From: Clostridium sp. CAG:524
GTDB taxonomy: Bacteria > Bacillota_I > Bacilli_A > RF39 > UBA660
Direction of reading: 5' to 3'
DNA length: 64,000 bases
Assembly (NCBI GenBank): GCA_000434555.1
Contig: FR880118.1
Location: 112,032-176,031 of the forward strand
Positions 35,979 to 45,654 of this stretch are shown here, one piece after another (within the stretch, counting starts at the first letter, position 1; every line of letters starts with the position of its first letter). The notes beneath the pieces were generated by a model. It searched no databases and was not told the origin of the DNA. It saw nothing but the letters and a program-made list of their open reading frames with translations. A program made the translations under genes and the position numbers.

Positions 35979-37329
35979 TCTCTACTTCCTTATTTCTACT
36001 GGCATTTTCAAATGTACCTGTATTTAGTTGAAATATTAAATTAACACTTCCAGTTGAACCAGCTCTGTGTTTTGCTACTAAAAGTTCAATTGGTCTTCTT
36101 ATATTACCATCATATTTACCATATTCTTCACTGTGAAGGAATAGTACTATATCGGCATCTTGTTCTATAGAACCTGATTCTCTTAAGTCTGATAATTTTG
36201 GCTTACTATCGTTACCTTTTCTTTGCTCAACGCTTCTTGATAATTGAGCAAGGGCGATTATTGGTACATCTAATTCCATGGCCATTTTCTTTATGTCACG
36301 GCTTATTTCACTAACTTCTTGTACTCTTTGACCAGCATATTTTGATGAACTTGATAATAATTGTAAGTAATCTATTATAACTAAATCAAGACCATCATCT
36401 GAATTTTTAAGTTTTCTACATTTTCTTCTTATTTCACTTACTGTAAGACCACCTGAGTCATCAATATAAAATTTAATATCAGATAGTTCACTCATTGCTT
36501 CATTAAATTTTTGTCTATCATTTTGTTTAAGTCTTCCTGTTTTTAATACATCTCCATCAATTCTACCAACACATCCAAACATTCTTTTTGCAATTTCATC
36601 AGCACCCATTTCTAGTGAGAATAATGCTACTGAATTTTTGTTATTTATTGCTGCGTTTAATGCTACATTTAATGAAAATGCACTTTTTCCACAACCTGGT
36701 CTTCCTGCGATAATAATAACTTGTTTCTTTTGAAGTCCTCTAGTCATTTCATCAAAGTCATAATAACCAGTTCTAATTCCAGTATAGTCTGATTTTGTTT
36801 GAGCTAAAAGTTCAAGATTCTTTTGTACTTCAGGTAATATATCTTGTATCTTCTGCATATCTCTACCTAGTTTATCATTATAAACACCTAAGATATTTCT
36901 TTCAGCACTTTCAACAATATTCTCTATACTATCATCTTCATTATAACACTCTTCTTGTATTCTGTCAGCCTTCTCTATTAAATTACGTAAAACACTTTTT
37001 TCAAATATTATTTTAATATAATAATTTAAGTTAGCTGTTGATGGTACTGAATTTATTATTTCAGTAATATATTCTACCCCACCAACATCAGATAATAATT
37101 TATCTTTATCAAGTTCATTACATATTGTATTAACATCAACAGGTATATTGTTTTGATGTAATGTTCTCATTGCTTTATATATAGTTCTATTTTTTGGATC
37201 ATAGAACATTTCTTCACTAACTTCATCCATAATTTTATCAAGCGCAGTTCTATCTAAAAAACCACATCCTAAAACAGATATTTCAGCTTCTACATTTTGT
37301 GGTGTCTTTCTAAGTTCGTTTCTAGCCAT
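35971..37329 (-). CDS. dnaB: Replicative DNA helicase
   Basis: A 452-aa DnaB/DnaC-type hexameric helicase. The N-terminal domain begins TPQNVEAEISVLG; the RecA domain has Walker A AGRPGCGKSAF, Walker B LVIIDYLQLL and the C-terminal RESGSIEQDADIVLFL and KHRAGSTG motifs. It unwinds DNA at the fork with primase. It directly follows rplI, as in many Bacillota. GGGAGG precedes the ATG. Confidence 0.97.
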   Translation of the reverse strand: MARNELRKTPQNVEAEISVLGCGFLDRTALDKIMDEVSEEMFYDPKNRTIYKAMRTLHQNNIPVDVNTICNELDKDKLLSDVGGVEYITEIINSVPSTANLNYYIKIIFEKSVLRNLIEKADRIQEECYNEDDSIENIVESAERNILGVYNDKLGRDMQKIQDILPEVQKNLELLAQTKSDYTGIRTGYYDFDEMTRGLQKKQVIIIAGRPGCGKSAFSLNVALNAAINNKNSVALFSLEMGADEIAKRMFGCVGRIDGDVLKTGRLKQNDRQKFNEAMSELSDIKFYIDDSGGLTVSEIRRKCRKLKNSDDGLDLVIIDYLQLLSSSSKYAGQRVQEVSEISRDIKKMAMELDVPIIALAQLSRSVEQRKGNDSKPKLSDLRESGSIEQDADIVLFLHSEEYGKYDGNIRRPIELLVAKHRAGSTGSVNLIFQLNTGTFENASRNKEVENE

Positions 37330-37339
37330 AAATACCTCC

Positions 37340-37780
37340 CTATAGGCTTGATAATTTTACATTAATATTGAATGATACTTCTTTATGTAATACTATTGTT
37401 ACACTATGTACTCCAAGAGTATTAATATCATTACTAATAATCACTTTCTTTTTATCTATTTGATAACCCATCTTCTCAAGTTCTTCACTTATATTCTTAG
37501 AAGTAATACTTCCAAATACTTTTCCATTATTTCCTGTTTTAACTTTGAATTCTATCTCTTTATTTTGAAGTTTATTTTTAATTTTATTGCATTCATCAAT
37601 AAGAGCTTGTTCATTATCTTCTCTTTCTTTAATTTCACTCTTTAAAATGCTAGCTCCCTTATCAGTATAAGGTACTGCTAACCCTTCAGCTATTAAGAAC
37701 TTAGCATATCCATCTTTAACATCTTTAATTTCATCCTTTTTTGCTTGTTTCTTAACATCTTTAATAAAAATAACTTTCAT
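37340..37780 (-). CDS. rplI: 50S ribosomal protein L9
   Basis: A 146-aa L9 with N-terminal signature MKVIFIKDVKKQAKKDEIKDVKDGYAKFLI, connecting helix and C-terminal domain (FGSITSKNISEEL). I use the ATG with GGAGGTG upstream rather than an earlier in-frame start. It is first in the rplI-dnaB-M23-rlmH run. Confidence 0.97.
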   Translation of the reverse strand: MKVIFIKDVKKQAKKDEIKDVKDGYAKFLIAEGLAVPYTDKGASILKSEIKEREDNEQALIDECNKIKNKLQNKEIEFKVKTGNNGKVFGSITSKNISEELEKMGYQIDKKKVIISNDINTLGVHSVTIVLHKEVSFNINVKLSSL

Positions 37781-37811
37781 AAAATTCACCTCCAACATTT
37801 AATGTAAAAAT

Positions 37812-37820
37812 ATTATACCA
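37812..37820 (-). promoter_or_regulatory. Extended -10 promoter of rplI-dnaB
   Basis: On the minus strand TGGTATAAT, 31 nt before the rplI ATG; no clear -35. Extended -10 elements recur in this window. Confidence 0.5.
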
Positions 37821-37841
37821 CAGAGAAAAGTAAAAAAGAAG

Positions 37842-37870
37842 TTGTAAATCGTTAAAAAATATTATATACT
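37842..37870 (+). promoter_or_regulatory. Promoter of the tail-anchored protein gene
   Basis: TTGTAA and TATACT spaced by 17 nt, 26 nt before the ATG at 37897, divergent from the rplI promoter. Confidence 0.5.
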
Positions 37871-37896
37871 TATTATGGATACTAAGGAGGATTTTT

Positions 37897-39312
37897 ATGG
37901 ATAATACTGAAACATTAAATAAACTAAAACAATTTGAATCTCTTATAAAAAAGTGTCTAACTGTTAAATTTGGAAAATTTTTACCTGAAAATAAAATAGC
38001 AATATTAAACTTTCAATCTTTTGTTGATGAAGAAATGATTAAACAATGTGGTGATGACGATAACAAATTAAGAGGAGCAGTACTTAGAACTCTACTTGAT
38101 AATATTGTTGATGTTAAATGTAAAAAGAGTTTAAAAGTTGAAGGTAAATTAGAAGAAATAGATTATGGAGAATATTTAGAAGAGGCTTTAGTTGAAGATT
38201 ATGCTAGATATTTTTCACAAATGTATAAGTTTGGTATTGATATAAAACCAGACATGGAAGAACAATTAAAAGCAGTACAAGTATTAAAAGAAAAATTAGG
38301 TCAAGACTTTGATAAATTAGTTTTAAATAACGATGCTAATACGTTACTTGCAATTGCTGGTAGCCCTGAACTAATTGCTAAAGCAGATGAAGATGCTATC
38401 AAAAGACATATAGATATGTTAAAAGAAGCAGATAGTATAAATGATAAAAATACAAATGTTAATGAAAAACTACAAAATAGTTTTGAAAAAAAAGGTCAAA
38501 TAAACATAATATATTTAAAAGGAAAACAATACGTTAAATATGTTGATAGTAATGATGTAGTTCATTTAGTTGAAACTGAAAATGAGAAAAAAGTTTCCAA
38601 GCTATATAAAGAAAAAATAAAAGCAGTTGGTATTGGTAATAGAATTAATCCAGAAGATTTCTTTAAAGAATTAACTTCAATAACACCAGAAATAAACTTA
38701 ACTGCTACAAAAGATGTAGAACCTGAATATGTTAATCATGAAGAAGTAAATATGATATCATTTATACATAGTGCTTCACCTTATAGAGATGATATTAAAA
38801 AAGATAAAGTAACTCATAGTGATGATGCTAGTATACATGTTCTTGAAGGAAGTAATGACGTAGTAGTAACTGACATCGGATATAATGATACAGTTAAATC
38901 ACAAGTAGTAGCAAGTAACAATAATGGCATTTCTGATAGTTTTTCAATGACTTCACCACAAAAAGCAGAAGATAACAGCGATATCATATTAAGTCCTGAA
39001 AAATATGAAGAACTATGTGAAAGTTTCAAAAGTGGTAAAAACTTAACATTAGAAGAATTAAGAGCACTTAAGAAATACGAAGAAATGTACATGAAAGAAT
39101 ATGGAAATGCACCTAAAGATAATGTCGGAACACAAGAAATTGAAGAAAAAAGAATCGATTCGCTAGAAGAAGCAGGACCTGTTCTTAGAATGAATAGTGG
39201 TGATAAAAGATATGCAGGTTACACTAATAAATACTTTGTAGCTTACATAATAATAATGACAATATGTATTGGAATAATATTAGGCGCAGCAATATTTAAA
39301 ATATTACATTAA
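37897..39312 (+). CDS. Tail-anchored protein, unknown
   Basis: A 471-aa acidic, soluble-looking protein with a single C-terminal membrane segment (about residues 448-468) and a short tail, so the bulk is cytosolic. There are two parts: an ordered N-terminal half and a low-complexity linker from about residue 270. AAGGAGG precedes the ATG. No family recognised. It ends in a bidirectional terminator. Confidence 0.65.
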   Translation: MDNTETLNKLKQFESLIKKCLTVKFGKFLPENKIAILNFQSFVDEEMIKQCGDDDNKLRGAVLRTLLDNIVDVKCKKSLKVEGKLEEIDYGEYLEEALVEDYARYFSQMYKFGIDIKPDMEEQLKAVQVLKEKLGQDFDKLVLNNDANTLLAIAGSPELIAKADEDAIKRHIDMLKEADSINDKNTNVNEKLQNSFEKKGQINIIYLKGKQYVKYVDSNDVVHLVETENEKKVSKLYKEKIKAVGIGNRINPEDFFKELTSITPEINLTATKDVEPEYVNHEEVNMISFIHSASPYRDDIKKDKVTHSDDASIHVLEGSNDVVVTDIGYNDTVKSQVVASNNNGISDSFSMTSPQKAEDNSDIILSPEKYEELCESFKSGKNLTLEELRALKKYEEMYMKEYGNAPKDNVGTQEIEEKRIDSLEEAGPVLRMNSGDKRYAGYTNKYFVAYIIIMTICIGIILGAAIFKILH

Positions 39313-39341
39313 AAAGAGTTAATAAAAAATTAACTCTTTTT
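39311..39341. terminator. Bidirectional terminator
   Basis: AAAAAGAGTTAAT and its complement form a 13-bp stem with T-runs on both strands, between two convergent genes. Confidence 0.8.
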
Positions 39342-39512
39342 CTCTTGATATACTATCATTGCCGAAAAACAATATACTTGTTCTTCTCCAAATATCGACA
39401 CAGCAGTTCTAAATTGTATTTCGATTATCTCATTCAAAGTCGATTCTAAAAATTCATTTACGCTCCTTTCTAAATCTTTTTCATGACTTTCATCAATTAT
39501 TTTAACCTTCAT
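39330..39512 (-). CDS. Cse60-like small protein
   Basis: A 60-aa protein starting MKVKIIDESHEKDLERSVNEFLE, followed by IIEIQFRTAV and FSAMIVYQ. This is the pattern of Cse60, a small protein of the sporulation sigma-E regulon in Bacillus, also found in non-sporulating Bacilli and phages. I use the ATG, not the GTG four codons earlier. Function unknown. Confidence 0.7.
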   Translation of the reverse strand: MKVKIIDESHEKDLERSVNEFLESTLNEIIEIQFRTAVSIFGEEQVYCFSAMIVYQEKKS

Positions 39513-39542
39513 TTTATTCACCACTCATATTTTATAATAACG

Positions 39543-39573
39543 AACAAAAAAATAATGTCGAATTAACATTATT
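39543..39573 (-). terminator. Terminator of the ligA-yihY operon
   Basis: AATAATGT/ACATTATT stem with a 7-nt loop followed on the minus strand by a T-run; it overlaps the yihY-like stop codon. Confidence 0.55.
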
Positions 39574-40438
39574 TTTTCTTTTTTTCTTCTTGAACTCTTT
39601 TTCTTATTTCATCAAGTATTATAGTATTAGTTTGTTCTATACCTTTATCAGTTTTCTTTTTATTTAAACAAAGCCCAATAACAAATATATATGCTAGTAT
39701 ATAAAACCATAAAAGTAACATAACTATATTAGCAAGATTACCATACACTATATCATATCTTGCTACATTATTTATATAGTATGAATAAATAGCTGTTACT
39801 ATCAACCATGATATTGCTGTAAACAAAGCACCTTTACTTGTGTATTTACTTGGTATTCTCTCATCAGGAGCAATTGTATACACAACTTTAATAATAAAAT
39901 ATACAACAAGTAAAGATACAGGAACTTGTAAAATAATATAAAGTGCCCCAACTAGCTTATCATGAGTAGTAAATATATCAGTAAACATACCTATTACAGT
40001 TAATATAGATTTACCAAGAAGTGGAACTATTACAATAAACGCAAATAGTGAAATAATACATATTGCTAATATTATTGATTTAACTATTCTTTTAATTAAA
40101 GAAGCATTCTCTATATTAAATATTGTATTACTTGCTATTATAATCGCATTACATCCATTTATAACAACAACTAATCCTAATATAATTGTCATTAATGAAT
40201 CAGCAGTTAACTGTGATGTAAATATTGGTTGTAATAATTCAACAACACTATTTGGAAATGTACTTGTTAAGAAATTATTAACAGTATCCATAGGTAAATT
40301 AAATGTTGCTAAAATGTAAACTATCAGTGTCAATATAGGTATCATTGATAAAAAGAATGAGTATGCTAAATTTCCTGGCAATATACTCAATTCTTTTCCA
40401 AATATTAAATTATACAATTCAATAAACTTATCTTTCAT
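39569..40438 (-). CDS. YihY/BrkB-family membrane protein
   Basis: A 289-aa protein with six TM segments, the family's start GNLAYSFFLSMIPILTLIVY and the C-terminal NLANIVMLLLWFYILAYIFVIG. YihY proteins, formerly called RNase BN, are inner-membrane proteins of uncertain function. The ATG overlaps the stop of the GGDEF gene (TAATG). Confidence 0.88.
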   Translation of the reverse strand: MKDKFIELYNLIFGKELSILPGNLAYSFFLSMIPILTLIVYILATFNLPMDTVNNFLTSTFPNSVVELLQPIFTSQLTADSLMTIILGLVVVINGCNAIIIASNTIFNIENASLIKRIVKSIILAICIISLFAFIVIVPLLGKSILTVIGMFTDIFTTHDKLVGALYIILQVPVSLLVVYFIIKVVYTIAPDERIPSKYTSKGALFTAISWLIVTAIYSYYINNVARYDIVYGNLANIVMLLLWFYILAYIFVIGLCLNKKKTDKGIEQTNTIILDEIRKRVQEEKKKK

Positions 40439-42465
40439 TAGGCATTACCCTTTGATTTTTTAATCATTAACAGTGAATCATTGATCGCATCATCTATTGT
40501 TGTTTGCTCATTAGTAATCATACTATATCCAATAGATACACCATAATCTTTATGAGGTAAACTAGATAATAATTCACGATTTAACTTATGAATATAAGAT
40601 CCTATTTTCTTTTCATCATATCCTACTAGATAAATCATAAATTCATCTCCATCAGTTCTCATTATTTCTGAATTATCTCTTTGTGTTTTAATAAGAACAT
40701 TTGCTACAGCTTTAATTTGATTATCTCCAGCTTCATGACCTTTTCTATCATTTAATAATTTTAATTTATTAATATCAATTACAACGATAGCTTGTGGATA
40801 AACTTTAGTACCTGACCAAAAATCAATATTATCATTTAAATAATTTCTATTTTTTAAATTAGTCATCGCATCAAAATAATAAAGTCTATCTTCTTTTTTA
40901 ATTTTTTTAACGTAAAGTGATTTCTTCACTAAAGTATATATTATAAATCCAACTATTAAAGCACCAATTACAATATATAATAAATTACTTATTATAAAAT
41001 TAAATAATCTATTATTTTTAAGTGTTTCAATTACTCCTACTACACTTTCATTTTTCATTTCATTTGAACTAAGAGTACTTAAATAGAAATCAAATAATTT
41101 ATTAAATGCTGTATTAGATTTATTAAGTAAGAATGAATTATTTAATTTAACACTTTCTATTAATCTTATACTATAATTTTTAAGTGAAGAATCTTTATAA
41201 TAATCATATACTTCTTTTTCTATTATAACTATTGAATCTTTATCAATATTTTTAATCATAGTTTTTACAGTAGCAAAATCTTTTATTTCAAATAAGTTTT
41301 TACTAGCCATATTATATTTAAGATTCATATTTGAAAGCATAGATACTTTCATATTAACTAAACTATATAATGAATTTACTACTATATTATTATCTACATG
41401 AGCAAGTACTACATATTCTGTAGGGCCAAGTGTTCTACTACTTGTATAATTATCATTACTAAGAGAATAATAATTTAAAGCTAAATCAATTTTCTTATTA
41501 GATAAAGCATCATTTAGTTCTTTAGTATCTTTATATTCTATATATTTATATGTAACACCAGTCATATCAGCAAACTTACTTAAATATGTATTAGTAAGTC
41601 CTGTAAAATTACTTCTTATTTTACCTTCATATGGAAGATTTTCTATATATCCAACTATAAAGTCCTCATTAGTTATAGATTCTTTTTCAATTTCAGTATA
41701 ATTTTTAGCTGTATAATATATATCTAAAAAATATTCATTTATATTACTTTTAGCTTTATTTTCCCATCTATAATAGAACTTCTTCATAATACTAACTAAA
41801 TCAGCATTATCTTCTTCATTAAGTTCTAAACAATAATAAGAATAAAGTCCATCTAAATGATATACTATTTCATAATCATTAGTAACAATATCATTTATAT
41901 ATTTATACATTGGCACTATCATATAACTAATTGATTTATTATCAAATTCAGTTGAAAGTTCATTATATGAATTAAAACTTTTTATATTTATATTTTTATA
42001 TGCTGTTAAATACAATGAAATAGTTTCACTGTCACTTTCAAGAACACCAACAGTCTTTCCACCTAAATCAGTTAATTTATTTACAGTATCTTTTTCACCA
42101 ACTACAATAAAATGATCTTTATATATAACAATATCATCATTACCAACATAATTTTTATTTACAAGTTTTATATTTGATGTATCTGTAGTTACAATATTTA
42201 AATTAAGACCAGTATCCTCTTTTAATGCATTTAAATATTCATAATATACACCTTTACCATTATTAGAAAATATTGGAAGCGATGGCTCTACATATACATC
42301 GTATGTTGTATCAGTATTTTCACTTATCCATTTTTTCTCACTATAAGAATAATTATTTACAGTACTCGTTATATAATATAATGTACCAAGAAATCCTGAT
42401 ACTAATATAATTATTATCGCGAATACTATTATTATACTCTTCTTTTTCTTTTTATTATTTTTCAT
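40438..42465 (-). CDS. Membrane receptor with two solute-binding domains and a GGDEF-like domain
   Basis: A 675-aa protein: N-terminal TM (about 12-32), two tandem periplasmic-binding (SBP_bac_3-type) domains to about residue 480, a second TM (about 493-513) and a C-terminal GGDEF domain (FDAMTNLKNRNYL... VVIDINKLKLLNDRKGHEAGDN). The signature reads RTDGDEF, so the first Gly is Asp; cyclase activity may be reduced or lost. It probably senses an external solute such as an amino acid. It lies in the ligA operon. Confidence 0.85.
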   Translation of the reverse strand: MKNNKKKKKSIIIVFAIIIILVSGFLGTLYYITSTVNNYSYSEKKWISENTDTTYDVYVEPSLPIFSNNGKGVYYEYLNALKEDTGLNLNIVTTDTSNIKLVNKNYVGNDDIVIYKDHFIVVGEKDTVNKLTDLGGKTVGVLESDSETISLYLTAYKNINIKSFNSYNELSTEFDNKSISYMIVPMYKYINDIVTNDYEIVYHLDGLYSYYCLELNEEDNADLVSIMKKFYYRWENKAKSNINEYFLDIYYTAKNYTEIEKESITNEDFIVGYIENLPYEGKIRSNFTGLTNTYLSKFADMTGVTYKYIEYKDTKELNDALSNKKIDLALNYYSLSNDNYTSSRTLGPTEYVVLAHVDNNIVVNSLYSLVNMKVSMLSNMNLKYNMASKNLFEIKDFATVKTMIKNIDKDSIVIIEKEVYDYYKDSSLKNYSIRLIESVKLNNSFLLNKSNTAFNKLFDFYLSTLSSNEMKNESVVGVIETLKNNRLFNFIISNLLYIVIGALIVGFIIYTLVKKSLYVKKIKKEDRLYYFDAMTNLKNRNYLNDNIDFWSGTKVYPQAIVVIDINKLKLLNDRKGHEAGDNQIKAVANVLIKTQRDNSEIMRTDGDEFMIYLVGYDEKKIGSYIHKLNRELLSSLPHKDYGVSIGYSMITNEQTTIDDAINDSLLMIKKSKGNA

Positions 42466-42466
42466 A

Positions 42467-42925
42467 CTACCATACTACCTTTAAACTATTAGAACTTTTA
42501 GCTCCAAACAATGGAAAATTTTCATTTTCTTCTTCACCAGAATAAGTAAGTATAAAATGAACATCATAATATGTCAAATTATTTTCTCCTATCTTTTCTA
42601 GTGCCTTTTCTGCTAAAGACTTAGCTTCATTAACTTTTAATGATTCTTTAAAGTCTATATCAACATAAATAACTCTTCCCTCAGTATTCACTTTTACAGT
42701 TCCTACTTTTGAATTATCACTATATAATGATTTTATTTCATCTTGTAAGTTTGAACTTAACGGATAATTTTCTATTCCATTTAATCTATTTCCATATTTA
42801 GTTCCACCTGCACCAGCATAAAAGAATTTATAAAATAATATTCCTATTGCTATGATACATACTAATAAAATACCTAACAATACTAATAAAACTTTATTAT
42901 TTCTTATTTTTTTGTTTTTTCCCAT
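42467..42925 (-). CDS. Single-pass membrane protein, unknown
   Basis: A 152-aa protein with a basic N-terminus, one membrane anchor (about residues 12-33) and an extracytoplasmic alpha/beta domain (GRVIYVDIDFKESLKVNEAKSLAEKAL..., YYDVHFILTY). GGAAGG precedes the ATG. It sits between ligA and the GGDEF receptor, probably in one operon. No family recognised. Confidence 0.6.
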   Translation of the reverse strand: MGKNKKIRNNKVLLVLLGILLVCIIAIGILFYKFFYAGAGGTKYGNRLNGIENYPLSSNLQDEIKSLYSDNSKVGTVKVNTEGRVIYVDIDFKESLKVNEAKSLAEKALEKIGENNLTYYDVHFILTYSGEEENENFPLFGAKSSNSLKVVW

Positions 42926-42970
42926 ATTTAATTAAACACCTTCCTTGGTTTTTTTATATTATACAATATT

Positions 42971-44956
42971 TTATTCTTTATTTCCAGTATCCCCTATTAT
43001 TTCATATAATTTTTCTTGATTCCATATAGGAATATTTAATTCTATTGCTCTATCTCTTTTGCTTCCAGGATTCTCTCCAACTAATACAACATCTGTTTTT
43101 TTACTAACTGATTCACTTGTAAGACCGCCATGTAATTCAATATATTCTTTTATTTCTTCACGAGTCATTCCATCAAATGTTCCTGTTATAACAAACTTTT
43201 TATTTTTAAATTCTTCACTTTCAGTAATAGTTTTACCATTATATGTCATATTTACACCTAGTTTTTTAAGTTCATTTATCTCTTCAAGATTCTTTTCATC
43301 TTTAAAATAGTTAACTATATTTACTGATAATGTTTCCCCTATATCTCTAATAGTAGCAAGTTCTTCTTCAGTTGCATCCATTAATGAATCTATATTCGTA
43401 TAATATTTACACAACAATTTAGCTGTTTTAGCACCTATTCCATTTATACCAAGAGCAAATAGTAATCTATCTAATTCATTAGACTTAGATTTTTCTATAC
43501 TTTCAAGTATAGAATCGACACTTTTATTTCCAAATCCTTCTAGTTCTATTAATTCCTCTCTCTTAGTATCTAGTTTATATATGTCACTAAATTTTCTAAT
43601 ATATCCATAGTTATAAAAATCTTCAATTATTTTATCTCCAAGACCATCTATATTCATAGCATTTCTACTTACATAATGAATTAGACTTTCTATTTTTCTA
43701 GCAGGACAATGAATATTTGTGCAAAAATAATCTACCATTTTATCTTTTTGTACTAGTTTGCTTCCACACATTGGACAGCTTTCGATCATACTAAACGGCT
43801 TTTCACTTCCATTTCTTCTTGATAATTCCACTCTATCAACCGCCGGTATTACATCTCCTGCTTTATAAATATACACATAATCTCCAATTCGTATATCTTT
43901 TTCAATGCAATAGTCGGCATTATGAAGTGTAGCTCTTGAAATAGTACTTCCCATAACCCTTACTGGTTCTAAAACAGCATTTGGTGTTATTTGGCCTGTT
44001 CTTCCAACTGTAAAAATTATATCAGTTAGTTTTGTAAGAACATGTTCTGGTGGAAACTTATATGCAGTAGCCCATTTTGGTACTTTTGCTGTAAATCCAA
44101 GTTCCCTTTGCATTTCAATATCATTTACTTTTATTACGATACCATCTATTTCATAAGGAAGTGTATTTCTTTTAATAGTCCATTCTTCTATATATTTTAA
44201 AACTTCATCAATATTCTTACATAATTTTATGTTAGGATTTACTACAAATCCTAATTTTTTCATATACATTAATGTTTCATAATGAGTTTTGAATGGAGTT
44301 AATGGATAATGATATAAAAACGCATCAAGTCCTCTATGTGCAGCTATATTTGAATCAAGTTGCCTTATTGATCCAGCCGCAGCATTTCTTGGATTTTGAA
44401 ATTTATTTTCTCCATGTTCTTCACAATATTTATTAAGTTTTTCAAAACTTTTCTTTGGCATGTATATTTCACCACGAATATCTAAATCTACTGCCTCTCT
44501 TAATTTATGTGGTATTGTTTTGATTGTTTTAACATTGTGAGTTATATCTTCACCAGTAATTCCATCTCCACGAGTAGCCGCTCTTGTGAATTTGCCATTT
44601 TTATATTCGAGACTAACCGCAAGGCCATCTATTTTAAGTTCACATACATATTCATGATTTGGAAATACTTCTGATATTTTTCTATCAAAATCTCTTATTT
44701 CTTCTTCATTAAATACATTTCCTAAACTCATCATAGGCACAGCATGAGTAACTTTTTTAAATTCAGAAATTATTTCTCCACCTATTTTTCTAGTTGGTGA
44801 ATCATCTCTTACCCATTCTGGATGTGAAGACTCTATTCTTATTAATTCTTGCATTAATCTATCGTATTCTGCATCATCAACAGTTGGCTTATCTAATGTA
44901 TAATATTCATATGAGTATTTATTTAAAAGTTCAATTATTTCATTCATTCTGTCCAT
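42971..44956 (-). CDS. ligA: NAD-dependent DNA ligase
   Basis: A 661-aa LigA of normal length. The order is: NAD-binding Ia domain, adenylation core with catalytic Lys in CELKIDGLAVSLEY, OB fold, zinc finger (CPMCGSKL... CTNIHCPA), HhH repeats (GFGNKSVDSILESIE, LFALGINGIGAKTAKLL) and a C-terminal BRCT domain (FVITGTFDGMTREEIKEYIELHGG region). It seals nicks in replication and repair. AGGTGA precedes the ATG. Confidence 0.97.
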   Translation of the reverse strand: MDRMNEIIELLNKYSYEYYTLDKPTVDDAEYDRLMQELIRIESSHPEWVRDDSPTRKIGGEIISEFKKVTHAVPMMSLGNVFNEEEIRDFDRKISEVFPNHEYVCELKIDGLAVSLEYKNGKFTRAATRGDGITGEDITHNVKTIKTIPHKLREAVDLDIRGEIYMPKKSFEKLNKYCEEHGENKFQNPRNAAAGSIRQLDSNIAAHRGLDAFLYHYPLTPFKTHYETLMYMKKLGFVVNPNIKLCKNIDEVLKYIEEWTIKRNTLPYEIDGIVIKVNDIEMQRELGFTAKVPKWATAYKFPPEHVLTKLTDIIFTVGRTGQITPNAVLEPVRVMGSTISRATLHNADYCIEKDIRIGDYVYIYKAGDVIPAVDRVELSRRNGSEKPFSMIESCPMCGSKLVQKDKMVDYFCTNIHCPARKIESLIHYVSRNAMNIDGLGDKIIEDFYNYGYIRKFSDIYKLDTKREELIELEGFGNKSVDSILESIEKSKSNELDRLLFALGINGIGAKTAKLLCKYYTNIDSLMDATEEELATIRDIGETLSVNIVNYFKDEKNLEEINELKKLGVNMTYNGKTITESEEFKNKKFVITGTFDGMTREEIKEYIELHGGLTSESVSKKTDVVLVGENPGSKRDRAIELNIPIWNQEKLYEIIGDTGNKE

Positions 44957-45083
44957 TTCTAATCACCTATTAATATTATATAACAATTAATATTTATTAT
45001 AAAGAAAAAGTAGTCTAGAAAATTAAACCATTTATAATTATTTAGAATTTATTTAATATTTTAAACTTTTTTCTTCAAAGATA

Positions 45084-45112
45084 TTGACAATCGGACCCAT
45101 TTCTAGTAAAAT
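45084..45112 (+). promoter_or_regulatory. Consensus promoter of tRNA-Gly
   Basis: TTGACA and TAAAAT separated by exactly 17 nt, with transcription start expected about 12 nt before the tRNA. Confidence 0.75.
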
Positions 45113-45131
45113 GAATCTTGCATTTAGCGAT

Positions 45132-45205
45132 GCAGGTGTAGTTTAATGGTAGAACTCTAGCCTTCCAAGCTAATAACGTGGGTCCGATTCCCATCACCTG
45201 CTCCA
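45132..45205 (+). tRNA. tRNA-Gly (UCC anticodon), with encoded CCA
   Basis: The cloverleaf folds: acceptor GCAGGTG/CACCTGC, discriminator T and CCA, D-arm GTTT/GAAC, anticodon loop CTTCCAA, T-arm GTGGG/CCCAT. Two features are unusual: a C-A mismatch at the base of the anticodon stem (CTAGC/GCTAA), and a T-loop of TCCGATT in which the almost universal T55 is C. Confidence 0.9.
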
Positions 45206-45249
45206 TTGACGAATCTGTTCGAACTATTTAGTTTGAACTTAATATATAG

Positions 45250-45275
45250 AATCAATCGAAAGATTGATTTTTTTG
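45250..45275 (+). terminator. Terminator of tRNA-Gly
   Basis: AATCAATC-GAAA-GATTGATT tetraloop hairpin followed by TTTTT, 45 nt after the tRNA. Confidence 0.85.
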
Positions 45276-45315
45276 TGTCTTACAAAGAAATCATCCTAAA
45301 GAAAGGATGGTGTTT

Positions 45316-45591
45316 ATGATTAATATTATCAAACAAGAAATACCTATTGATGAATCGCTTAAAAAGAAATTAGAGTTTATTTGTGATTTTTGTAATACTA
45401 CTCCTACATTTATAAATGGAAGTATTAGAAAAATTGATAAATCTAATTTGGCTTATGTTGAACCTCACAAAGTAATTATCAATAATATAATATTTCTTGT
45501 TTTTAATTATTCTAATGATGTTTATATCAAAAACTTTGGTAATAAAATTAAAATTAATGAATTAGAAAATTATTTAAAGCGTACCAACTAG
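45316..45591 (+). CDS. Small protein, unknown
   Basis: A 91-aa protein (MINIIKQEIPIDESLKKKL...) with a CDFC motif near residue 26, probably an alpha/beta fold. I use the ATG with AAAGGA 8 nt upstream. It lies between the tRNA and the serine recombinase of element 2 and is followed by a strong hairpin. Whether it belongs to the element is unclear. Confidence 0.5.
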   Translation: MINIIKQEIPIDESLKKKLEFICDFCNTTPTFINGSIRKIDKSNLAYVEPHKVIINNIIFLVFNYSNDVYIKNFGNKIKINELENYLKRTN

Positions 45592-45654
45592 TAAATTTGT
45601 CGAAAATAGTTTATAATTAAATTAGAAAAACTTATATCTGATTTATTTATGGGT

